Assembly (NCBI GenBank): GCA_023427545.1
Contig: JAEZBF010000027.1
Coordinates: 1-20,629, forward strand
Direction: 5' to 3'
DNA: 20,629 nt
Source of the DNA: Pseudomonadota bacterium
Lineage (GTDB): Bacteria; Pseudomonadota; Alphaproteobacteria; Rhizobiales; Devosiaceae
Position numbers and translations under genes: made by a program. Positions 1-7,047 of this stretch are shown one piece after another; position 1 is the stretch's first letter, and each line of letters begins with the position of its first letter. The notes beneath the pieces were generated by a model. The model searched no databases. It saw nothing but the letters and a program-made list of their open reading frames with translations, and was not told the origin of the DNA.

Positions 1-2
1 GG

Positions 3-2369
3 GAGCTCAACTACTCCAGCGACATCGACATCGTCGCGTTCTTCGACCCGTCGGCAGTAGCGATCACGCCCGCTGCCGATCCGGGCAAGGTCTACACGCG
101 GATCGTCCAGCGCCTCGCCGCCCTAATGCAGGATCGCACCGCCGATGGCTACGTCTTCCGCACCGACCTGCGCCTGCGGCCCGATCCGGGGTCGACGCCG
201 GTCGCGCTGTCGACCGATGCGGCACTGACCTACTACGAGAGCCGCGGCCAGAACTGGGAGCGCGCCGCCTGGATCAAGGCACGACCGGCCGCTGGGGACA
301 AGGAAGCGGGAGAGGCCTTCCTGCGCGAGCTCGCGCCGTACGTGTGGCGGCGGCATCTGGACTTCGCGACCATCGCCGATATCCAGGCGATGAAGCGCCA
401 GATCAATATCGTCAAGAACGTCGGGGCGGCGCGGGTCGAGGGCCATAACGTCAAGCTGGGCCAAGGCGGCATCCGCGAGATCGAGTTCTTCACGCAGACC
501 CAGCAGCTGATTGCCGGCGGCCGCGATCCGGCGCTGCGCGTCCGGCCTACCGCGCAGGCGCTGGCGGCACTTGCCGCGGCGGGGTGGCTCGGGGCCGACG
601 CCGCGACCGAGCGCACCGATGCCTACTGGTTTCTGCGCGCTGTCGAGAACCGGCTGCAGATGCGGCGGGACGAGCAGACCCACGTGCTGCCCGAGGGCGC
701 CGAAGGAGTGGCGGCGCTGGCGTCCCTGATGGGCTACGACGACCCCTCTGCATTCGGCTCGCGCTACCTTGAGGTGCTGCGCACGGTCGGCAAGCATTAC
801 GCGCGGCTATTCACTGAGGGCGAGAGTCTGTCCGCAGGGGAGGGCGACCTCGTCTTCACCGGCAGCGACGACGATCCCGCTACGCTGGAAACGCTGTCGC
901 GGCTCGGGTTCGCCGAGCCCGCCAAGGCTTCGGCGATCGTCCGCAAGTGGCACTACGGGGGCTACCTCGCGACCCGCACGGCAAGTGCGCGGGCCCACCT
1001 CACAGAGTTGCTGCCGGCGCTGCTCAAGACCATCGGTGAAGGCGGCAACGCCGATGCCGCCCTCGCGAAGTTCGACAACTTCCTCTCGCGCCTGCCCTCG
1101 GGGGTGCAACTGTTCTCTTTGCTGCGCACGCATGAACGGCTGCGCACGCTGCTGGTGTCGCTGCTCGCCTCCGCCCCTCGAATGGCCGAAAGCGTCATTC
1201 ATCGGGCTCACGTGATGGATGGGCTGATCGATCCCGCCTTTGCCGACGAGGTCAGCCGCCCGGCGGTGCTGGTCGGCAAGGTTGCGACTTTCATCGGCGA
1301 AGCCCGTAGCTACGAGGAGGTGATCGATCGCTCCCGGATAATCGGCCGCGAGCAGATGTTCCTGATCGCCGCCGGCCTGTTGTCGGGCACCATCACCGCA
1401 ACGCGGGCAGGCGAGCAGTTCACCGCGTTGGCGGAGACGCTGCTGGCCCGCCTCTTCGCCGCGGTCCGCCGTGCATTCGAGGAGCGGCACGGTCGTGTTC
1501 CCGGCGCAAGGTCGGCGCTGCTGGCCTTCGGCAAGATGGCGAGCCGGGAGATGACCGCCACCTCCGACCTGGATTTCATCCTGCTCTATGACGTGCCTGC
1601 CGGTGTTGAGTCATCGGACGGACCGCGGCCGCTGGCGGCGAGCCACTACTTCACGCGGCTCACGCAGCGGCTAGTTACCGCCGTCACGGCCCCGACCACC
1701 GAGGGCGTGCTCTATCACGCGGACATGCGCCTGCGGCCGTCGGGCAATGCCGGTCCGCTGGCCACCAGCCTGCCTGGGTTCATCGGCTACCAGCGAGAGC
1801 AGGCGTGGACGTGGGAGCACCTTGCCCTCAGCCGCGCCCGGGTAGTCGTCGAGGAGGCGGGGCTCGGGGAAGAGATCGCGGCCGCAATCGGGGATGTCCT
1901 CTCGGCGCCTCGCGACCGGCCCAAGGTGCTTGATGACGTGGTGTCGATGCGCGCGCTGATGGCGCGTGAGCGGCCGCCTCGGCATCCACTCGACCTCAAG
2001 CTGGCGACCGGTGGTCTGGTCGACCTCGAGTTCATTGCGCAGTCGGCGCAGCTCGTTGCGCGGGACAAGCTGAAGCTGCCTCAGGCGACGACGATCGAGG
2101 TAATGGCCCGGATGGGAGAGGTGGGCCTGCTGCCCGAGGCCGAACGGCTGGTGGAAATCCACGGCCTGTTCTCTGCGGTGCTGCAGGCAATGAGCGCCGC
2201 ACTGACAAATCCGCTGAAGGAAGAGGATTGGACCGATGCTTTCCGCGACCTGCTCGCGGCGGTGACCCACTACCCGAGCTTTTCGCGACTGCGCGACGAC
2301 ATCACAGTGATGCTGGCGGAGGTCTCTGCCGCAACGAACGCGTGGTACGCGCGCGCTCGAGAGCTCTAG
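3..2369 (+). CDS. glnE: GlnE, bifunctional glutamine synthetase adenylyltransferase / adenylyl-removing enzyme (5' end cut off)
   Basis: GlnE attaches AMP to, and removes it from, glutamine synthetase in response to the PII protein, so it sets ammonia assimilation in the cytoplasm. The frame is already open at base 3 and begins ELNYSSDIDIVAFFD, the N-terminal nucleotidyltransferase motif (SSDID) of the adenylyl-removing half. A second copy, AFGKMASREMTATSDLD, lies near bases 1520-1573 and belongs to the C-terminal adenylylating half. The linker between them carries the GGIREIEFFTQ block near bases 466-495. About 788 residues are visible; family members are usually about 900-1000, so perhaps 130-200 N-terminal residues lie outside the window. 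The internal ATG at 126 is not the start because homology continues upstream of it. The TAG stop (2367-2369) overlaps the stop of the convergent kinase gene. Family assignment is firm. Confidence 0.96.
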   Translation, partial: ELNYSSDIDIVAFFDPSAVAITPAADPGKVYTRIVQRLAALMQDRTADGYVFRTDLRLRPDPGSTPVALSTDAALTYYESRGQNWERAAWIKARPAAGDKEAGEAFLRELAPYVWRRHLDFATIADIQAMKRQINIVKNVGAARVEGHNVKLGQGGIREIEFFTQTQQLIAGGRDPALRVRPTAQALAALAAAGWLGADAATERTDAYWFLRAVENRLQMRRDEQTHVLPEGAEGVAALASLMGYDDPSAFGSRYLEVLRTVGKHYARLFTEGESLSAGEGDLVFTGSDDDPATLETLSRLGFAEPAKASAIVRKWHYGGYLATRTASARAHLTELLPALLKTIGEGGNADAALAKFDNFLSRLPSGVQLFSLLRTHERLRTLLVSLLASAPRMAESVIHRAHVMDGLIDPAFADEVSRPAVLVGKVATFIGEARSYEEVIDRSRIIGREQMFLIAAGLLSGTITATRAGEQFTALAETLLARLFAAVRRAFEERHGRVPGARSALLAFGKMASREMTATSDLDFILLYDVPAGVESSDGPRPLAASHYFTRLTQRLVTAVTAPTTEGVLYHADMRLRPSGNAGPLATSLPGFIGYQREQAWTWEHLALSRARVVVEEAGLGEEIAAAIGDVLSAPRDRPKVLDDVVSMRALMARERPPRHPLDLKLATGGLVDLEFIAQSAQLVARDKLKLPQATTIEVMARMGEVGLLPEAERLVEIHGLFSAVLQAMSAALTNPLKEEDWTDAFRDLLAAVTHYPSFSRLRDDITVMLAEVSAATNAWYARAREL

Positions 2370-3898
2370 GCGGCCTGCTGCTGCGAAGCAGCCAGCACCG
2401 GCAGCGTGATGGCCACAGTGGTGCCGAGGCCGGGGCGGCTGTCGATGGCGAGCCGGCCACCGCTCTGCTCGGCGATGGCGCGGGCGATCGGCAGCCCCAG
2501 GCCGTAGCCGCCGTGCTCGGGAGCAACCGTCGCATCGCCAAGCGCGAATGGCTGAGACAAGGCTGACAGGCGCTCGCCGGTCATGCCGACGCCGGTGTCA
2601 GCGATCTCGAGGAGCACTCCGTCGCTCGCGGCATAGGCCGCGAGGCTCACCCGGCCGCCTGAGGGCGTGAACCGGAGGGCATTCTCCAGCACATTCCCGA
2701 GCATGCGCTCGATGCAGAACCGATCGCCGAGCACCGCGGCGCCCGTAGGCACCCCCACGGTGAGCGCGATACCAGCGCGGCTTGCCTGGGCCTTGAAGCG
2801 CCTGGCCGCGGCGTTCAGCAGCTCATCGACGTCGATGGCGTCTTCCTGCAGTTCGCGCTTGCCGCTCTCGAGCTCGGCGAAATCGAGGATCGAGGCAAAG
2901 AAGGCGAGCAGCTTTTCGCCCGAGCCCTTGATGGTGTCGATGTAGGTGAGGTAGCGCGCGTCCCCCATCGGCCCGTAGGTCTGGTGCCGGATCAGGTCGG
3001 CGAACCCGATGATGTGGTTGAGCGGCGTGCGGATGTCATGGGAGAGATGGGCGAGGAAGGCGGTTTTGGCATGGCTTGCAGCCTCCGCCCTGAGCTTTTC
3101 CTCATGGTAGCGACGAGCGAGCTGGCGCTGCTCTTCCTGCACCGAGGCGAGCAGCAGGTCGTTCTTTCGGCGCTCGGAAACGTCGGTAATCATCGTGAGA
3201 AAGCCGCCGCCGGCGATGGCGCGTTCCTCAACCAGCAGCCACGCGCCGTGCAGCTGGTGAATCTCGAACCGCCGGCTGTTGTCGTCGCTGGCCAGCATCT
3301 CGACCGTGCCGATCTGCATCATCCGGCGCAACACGAGGGTGTAATCGACGTCCTCACCGGCCGTGCCGTCCAGCAACATGTCCTCGAACTGCGGATTGCA
3401 GCGGATAAGGGTGCCCTCTGCGTTCCACCAGGCGACCGCGCCAGGCATCGCGGCAAGTACATTGTCGGGAACGAGGGGCTGACTCTGCGGCCTGGGGGCC
3501 TGAACCTTGCGGCGCCGGAAGCCGATCGCCGAAGCCGCTGCGGCGGCGCCAAAGGCGCCAAGCCCCCGCTGCACGATTCCGCCCACGACAGCGCTGGTGT
3601 CCTCGATCACCGCAGCCCCGGCGGTGGCGATTTCAGGTGCGATGGTCATCGCCGACGCACTGGCAACGAAGGTTTCGGACAACGGCCGCAGACCTGCCGG
3701 CTGGATCTGCGCCAGCAAGTGCCGGTGCGCACTGCTTTCCGAAACGCTGCGTACGACATCCACCGCGATGAACAGTCCGGCGGCGGTGAGGGAGGTGAGT
3801 GCAATGGCAATGCTGACGGGCGAGGCCTCTGCGATGATCCTGCCCAGCCTGCCCGGTAGGGTGAGAAACGCAGTTAGTTTATGTCCCGCCGCCGTCAT
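2366..3898 (-). CDS. Orphan membrane PAS sensor histidine kinase with PleC/DivJ-like core
   Basis: This is a 510-residue sensor kinase that would autophosphorylate on histidine and pass phosphate to a response regulator. Visible order: one strong membrane helix about residues 22-49; a loop of about 55 residues; a weaker hydrophobic Ala/Gly stretch about 104-127 ending in FRRRK; a PAS-like region about 142-240; a coiled linker about 241-278; an H-box FLAHLSHDIRTPLN with phospho-acceptor His287; an N-box with Asn406 (NVLENALRFTP); G1 DTGVGM at 434-439; G2 GYGLGL at 464-469. The segment after the H-box (GFADLIRHQTYGPMGDARY, later ILDFAELESGK) resembles the PleC/DivJ/PdhS dimerisation region of alphaproteobacteria, so a DivK-type partner is possible but inferred. 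The start is supported by AAGGA (3905-3909) six bases upstream. No response regulator is adjacent. Its stop codon overlaps that of glnE. Confidence 0.9.
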   Translation of the reverse strand: MTAAGHKLTAFLTLPGRLGRIIAEASPVSIAIALTSLTAAGLFIAVDVVRSVSESSAHRHLLAQIQPAGLRPLSETFVASASAMTIAPEIATAGAAVIEDTSAVVGGIVQRGLGAFGAAAAASAIGFRRRKVQAPRPQSQPLVPDNVLAAMPGAVAWWNAEGTLIRCNPQFEDMLLDGTAGEDVDYTLVLRRMMQIGTVEMLASDDNSRRFEIHQLHGAWLLVEERAIAGGGFLTMITDVSERRKNDLLLASVQEEQRQLARRYHEEKLRAEAASHAKTAFLAHLSHDIRTPLNHIIGFADLIRHQTYGPMGDARYLTYIDTIKGSGEKLLAFFASILDFAELESGKRELQEDAIDVDELLNAAARRFKAQASRAGIALTVGVPTGAAVLGDRFCIERMLGNVLENALRFTPSGGRVSLAAYAASDGVLLEIADTGVGMTGERLSALSQPFALGDATVAPEHGGYGLGLPIARAIAEQSGGRLAIDSRPGLGTTVAITLPVLAASQQQAA

Positions 3899-3901
3899 GC
3901 C

Positions 3902-4077
3902 GAATCCTTCACCGGTGCGGCGGATTGCTCCGCCGCATGACCCATTCCCGAATCTCTATTGGGTGAGCCGCCCGAATTGCCCCGCCGCGGACAAATCTGA
4001 ATCGTGGCGGACTCTCTGTCCAGCCCCGGAAAACGCCCGCCAAACCGTCGGAGGCGATTTCGCGAGTCGGCTGAATC
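3902..4077 (-). promoter_or_regulatory. Cluster of six GANTC sites upstream of the histidine kinase
   Basis: The 221-bp gap before the kinase start contains GANTC at 3902, 3950, 3999, 4010, 4064 and 4073. GANTC is the target of the alphaproteobacterial CcrM methyltransferase, and in Caulobacter GcrA acts at methylated GANTC promoters of cell-cycle genes. From base composition (about 65% GC) I would expect roughly 0.7 such sites here. The other sizeable gaps in this window that I checked (pepN/ABC, mntH/M24, cspA leader) hold about one each. No convincing -35/-10 pair was identified. A methylation-responsive promoter is an inference. Confidence 0.45.
3916..3937. repeat. 9-bp perfect inverted repeat just upstream of the kinase ribosome-binding site
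   Basis: TGCGGCGGA (3916-3924), a 4-base loop TTGC, then TCCGCCGCA (3929-3937). In the kinase mRNA this would be a very stable hairpin ending seven bases upstream of the AAGGA ribosome-binding site. It could be a leader structure, a REP-like palindrome, or an attenuator; there is no U-tract on either side, so it is not a classic terminator. Confidence 0.5.
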
Positions 4078-4078
4078 A

Positions 4079-4113
4079 CTTACCTCGACAGAAAAATTCT
4101 TCTCCGAGGTAAG
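4079..4113 (-). repeat. Nested stem-loop directly downstream of pepN
   Basis: CTTACCTCG (4079-4087) and CGAGGTAAG (4105-4113) form a perfect 9-bp stem around a 17-base loop, which itself holds AGAA/TTCT arms (4090-4093, 4097-4100) around AAA. It begins seven bases past the pepN stop on the minus strand. A second small repeat, AAGGTT/AACCTT (4111-4116, 4122-4127), overlaps the pepN stop codon. There is no run of T after the stem on the minus strand, so it is either a 3'-end stabilising structure or a protein-binding dyad rather than a standard Rho-independent terminator. Confidence 0.4.
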
Positions 4114-4119
4114 GTTCGG

Positions 4120-6762
4120 TTAACCTTCCAGCGTCCGTGTCAGAATGTCGGCGGTATTGCGGCTGAGCCCGCCCGTCTCGCTGAGCCAGACCAGCGCGTC
4201 TCGTGCTAGTTCGCGACGGTTCGGCTCAAGCATTTTCCACGTCCGGAAAGCCGTGAGCACGCGCGCAGCGACCTGCGGGTTGCGCTTGTCGATGTCGGCA
4301 ACAAACTCGGCAACGAATCGGAAGCCCGCGCCGTCAGGACGGGCGAACTGGACCATGTTGGACATGCCGAAGGTCGCGACCAGGGCGCGGAGCCGGTTGG
4401 GGTTGTTCGCGGGGAACGTCGGGTCGGCCAGCACGGCCTTTACGCGGTCGAGCGTTGCGTCGTGCGGCGGGGTGGCGTTGAGCGCGAGCCACTTGTCGAA
4501 CACCAGCGGATCGGCGGCTGCGTACATCGTGCGGAAATCGCCGAGCAGGGCGGGAGCCTCGGCCGTCCAACTGCTGACAGCCGCCGAAAGTGCCGCCAGC
4601 CGGTCGGTCATGTTGGTTGCGGCGGCGTACTGCTGCGCGGCGAGGCGCGATCCCCTCGGAGCTCCGCCTCGCACGAGCAGTGCCAGGGCGGTGTTGCGCA
4701 GCGCGCGCTGACCCGACTGGGCAGCATCCGGCTCATAGTCCGCGGCTTGCGCATTGGCATGGTAGGTCTCTTCGAGAACGGACTCGAGACGCCGTACCAG
4801 CGCCGCGACCAGCCCGTCGCGGGCCGCGTGCACCCGGTCGGGATCGACATCGCGCGCGATCGTCCGGGCGACATCTGCCTCGGACGGCAGCGTCAGCGCG
4901 TGCGCCTTGAACGCCTTGTCCAGCGACTTCGAGGCCGCGGTGTCCTCGAGCGCAGCGGCAAGTGCGTGGACGGCGGCGTCGCTCCAGGGGGTGCCGCGCG
5001 CGGCATCGACCATCAGGCGCATCGACACGTCCTGCAGCGACTGCCAGCGGATGAACGGGTCCGAGTCGTGTCGCGCGAGGAAGAGCTGGTCAGCCTCGCT
5101 GAGGCTGGAGACCACGTTCACGGGCGCTGAGAAGCCGCGGAAGAGCGAGGGTACTGGGCGGTTGGCAACGGCGGTGAACGTCAGCTCCGTGGACGCGCCG
5201 TCGAGCACGATCAGATCGCCGCGCACTTCTCCGCCACTGACTGTCTCCCAGGAGGCGGGGCTGCCGTTGGGCCCGACTAGCCCGAACCTCACAGGCACGA
5301 CCAGCGGCTCCTTGATCGGCTGGTTCGGGGTTGGATCGACGTTCTGGCTAAGCTTCAGCCGGTACGTGCGACTCGCTTCGTCGTAGCTGTCGGACACTGT
5401 GATCGTGGGCGTGCCCGCCTGTACGTACCACTTGCCGAACTGGCTTAGATCGACGCCGTTCGCATCCTCGAAGACCTTGAGGAAAGCCTCGATCGTCGTG
5501 GCGTCACCGTCGTGGCGCTCGAAGTAGAGGTCCATCCCCTTGCGGAAACCGTCCTCGCCCAGGAGGGTCGCCAGCATGCGAACGATCTCGGCGCCCTTCT
5601 CGTAGACCGTCGCCGTGTAGAAGTTGTTGATCTCGCGATACTGGTCCGGCCGCGGCGGATGGGCGAGGGGACCTGCGTCCTCGGGGAACTGGATCGCACG
5701 GAGCGCCCGGACGTCCTCGATGCGGTTCACCGACCGCGAGCGCTCGTCCATCGAGAACTCCTGGTCGCGGTAAACCGTCAGCCCTTCCTTGAGGCAGAGC
5801 TGGAACCAGTCCCGGCAAGTGATTCTGTTGCCGGTCCAATTGTGGAAGTACTCGTGCGCTATGACGCTCTCGATCGAGGCGTAGTCGCTGTCGGTAGCCG
5901 ATTCCGGCCGGGCGAACACCAGCCGGTCGTTGAAGATGTTGAGGCCCTTGTTCTCCATCGCGCCGAAGTTGAAGTCGGACACGGCAACGATGTTGAACAC
6001 GTCGAGGTCGTACTCACGGCCGAAGCGCCGCTCGTCCCAGGCCATCGCGCGCTTGAGCGAGTCCATGGCGTAGAGGCAGCGCTCTTCCTTGCCGTGCTCG
6101 CAGTAGATCGCGAGGTCGACGTGACGGCCCGACGCTGTGGTGAACGTGTCGCGGATGACGCCGAGATCGCCCGCCACCATGGCAAAGAGGTAGGCCGGCT
6201 TGGGGTGGGGATCCTCCCAGACGGCGAAGTGGCGTCCATCTCCGGTTTCGCCAACACCTGCCGGGTTGCCGTTGGCGAGGAGCACCGGCGCGATGGTGCG
6301 GTCGGCGGTCATCGTCACCTTGAACGGGGCGAGCACGTCGGGGCGGTCGAGGTAGTAGGTGATGCGGCGGAAGCCCTCGGGCTCGCACTGCGTGCACCAG
6401 ACGCCGTTGGAGCGGTAGAGGCCCATGAGCCGGACGTTCTTTTCCGGCCTGAGCGAGACTTCGGTCTCGAGCACGAAACGGCGCGGCGGCGGAGCGGCGA
6501 GGGTGAGGGCGGTGGGCGTGGCGACGAAGTCGCTCTGCATCACCGGAACGCCATCGATGGCGATCGAGCGGAGCGTCAGCTCTTCGCCATCGAGGATCAG
6601 CGGCGTGCCGGGTTCAGTGCCCGGCGCGGGCTCGATGGTGAGCAGGGTACGTACCCCGCAGACCTCGGGCGCAATGTCGACATCGAGCTCGACCTGCACG
6701 ATGCGGTACGGGCTCGGCGCATAATCCTTGAGGTAGATGATGGTCTCGTTCTCAGTGCGCAT
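4120..6762 (-). CDS. pepN: Aminopeptidase N (M1 family zinc metallopeptidase)
   Basis: PepN removes N-terminal residues from peptides in the cytoplasm and finishes protein turnover. The 880-residue product matches the usual length of the proteobacterial enzyme (E. coli 870). Visible signatures: substrate-binding GAMEN at residues 267-271; zinc-binding HEYFH at 303-307 (His303, His307, catalytic Glu304), with the third ligand Glu326 in KEGLTVY, eighteen residues after the motif as expected. The long helical C-terminal region typical of M1 enzymes follows. No signal peptide is present. The ATG at 6760-6762 gives an N-terminus (YLKDYAPSPYRI) that lines up with known PepN starts, although upstream there is only a weak purine stretch (GCGAGAGC). 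The gene diverges from the ABC exporter, with about 285 bp between the starts. Confidence 0.97.
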   Translation of the reverse strand: MRTENETIIYLKDYAPSPYRIVQVELDVDIAPEVCGVRTLLTIEPAPGTEPGTPLILDGEELTLRSIAIDGVPVMQSDFVATPTALTLAAPPPRRFVLETEVSLRPEKNVRLMGLYRSNGVWCTQCEPEGFRRITYYLDRPDVLAPFKVTMTADRTIAPVLLANGNPAGVGETGDGRHFAVWEDPHPKPAYLFAMVAGDLGVIRDTFTTASGRHVDLAIYCEHGKEERCLYAMDSLKRAMAWDERRFGREYDLDVFNIVAVSDFNFGAMENKGLNIFNDRLVFARPESATDSDYASIESVIAHEYFHNWTGNRITCRDWFQLCLKEGLTVYRDQEFSMDERSRSVNRIEDVRALRAIQFPEDAGPLAHPPRPDQYREINNFYTATVYEKGAEIVRMLATLLGEDGFRKGMDLYFERHDGDATTIEAFLKVFEDANGVDLSQFGKWYVQAGTPTITVSDSYDEASRTYRLKLSQNVDPTPNQPIKEPLVVPVRFGLVGPNGSPASWETVSGGEVRGDLIVLDGASTELTFTAVANRPVPSLFRGFSAPVNVVSSLSEADQLFLARHDSDPFIRWQSLQDVSMRLMVDAARGTPWSDAAVHALAAALEDTAASKSLDKAFKAHALTLPSEADVARTIARDVDPDRVHAARDGLVAALVRRLESVLEETYHANAQAADYEPDAAQSGQRALRNTALALLVRGGAPRGSRLAAQQYAAATNMTDRLAALSAAVSSWTAEAPALLGDFRTMYAAADPLVFDKWLALNATPPHDATLDRVKAVLADPTFPANNPNRLRALVATFGMSNMVQFARPDGAGFRFVAEFVADIDKRNPQVAARVLTAFRTWKMLEPNRRELARDALVWLSETGGLSRNTADILTRTLEG

Positions 6763-6783
6763 GCTCTCGCTGCCCCGTTCACG

Positions 6784-6816
6784 CGTTGGCTTGTTGCCTG
6801 CCTGCTACAGCCAACG
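6784..6816. repeat. 7-bp inverted repeat in the pepN upstream region
   Basis: CGTTGGC (6784-6790) and GCCAACG (6810-6816) are perfect complements separated by 19 bases, centred about 38 bp upstream of the pepN start. This could be a 5'-leader hairpin of pepN or an operator. No protein can be assigned from sequence alone. Confidence 0.3.
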
Positions 6817-6823
6817 TTACCCC

Positions 6824-6853
6824 TTGATGTATTCTGAGCGGCTGGGCTAACAA
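6824..6853 (+). promoter_or_regulatory. Weak sigma70-like promoter candidate for the ABC exporter
   Basis: TTGATG (6824-6829) and TAACAA (6848-6853) are separated by 18 bases on the plus strand. Each hexamer matches consensus only partly. The predicted leader to the ABC exporter ATG would be about 190 bases. The same TAACAA read on the minus strand (TTGTTA) could serve as a -35 for pepN. I see nothing stronger in this divergent region. Confidence 0.2.
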
Positions 6854-7047
6854 CCGAGCCCGCCATTTTCCCGCCGATTCCGGCAGCAATGGGAAGGCGG
6901 GCGATTGCGTTGCCTGCGCGCACCGGGCCATCGCCGCGGCCATTCGGTGCGTAATCCAAAATTGCCCGGAGGGTAAGTGTCCCTCCAGCCGGACCCGCTC
7001 GATCGCGGGCACGGTCGCTGTCGCTGCTGGTGGTTGGAGTTGGACCG

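Noticed and set aside
5512..6837. A 441-codon open frame antisense to pepN
   Set aside because: Long antisense frames are common in GC-rich coding DNA; the sense frame has full M1 peptidase motifs and the antisense product shows no recognisable domain.
6968..6986. GGAGGG/CCCTCC inverted repeat in the ABC exporter leader
   Set aside because: Only six base pairs with a 7-base loop in GC-rich DNA; too weak to separate from chance.
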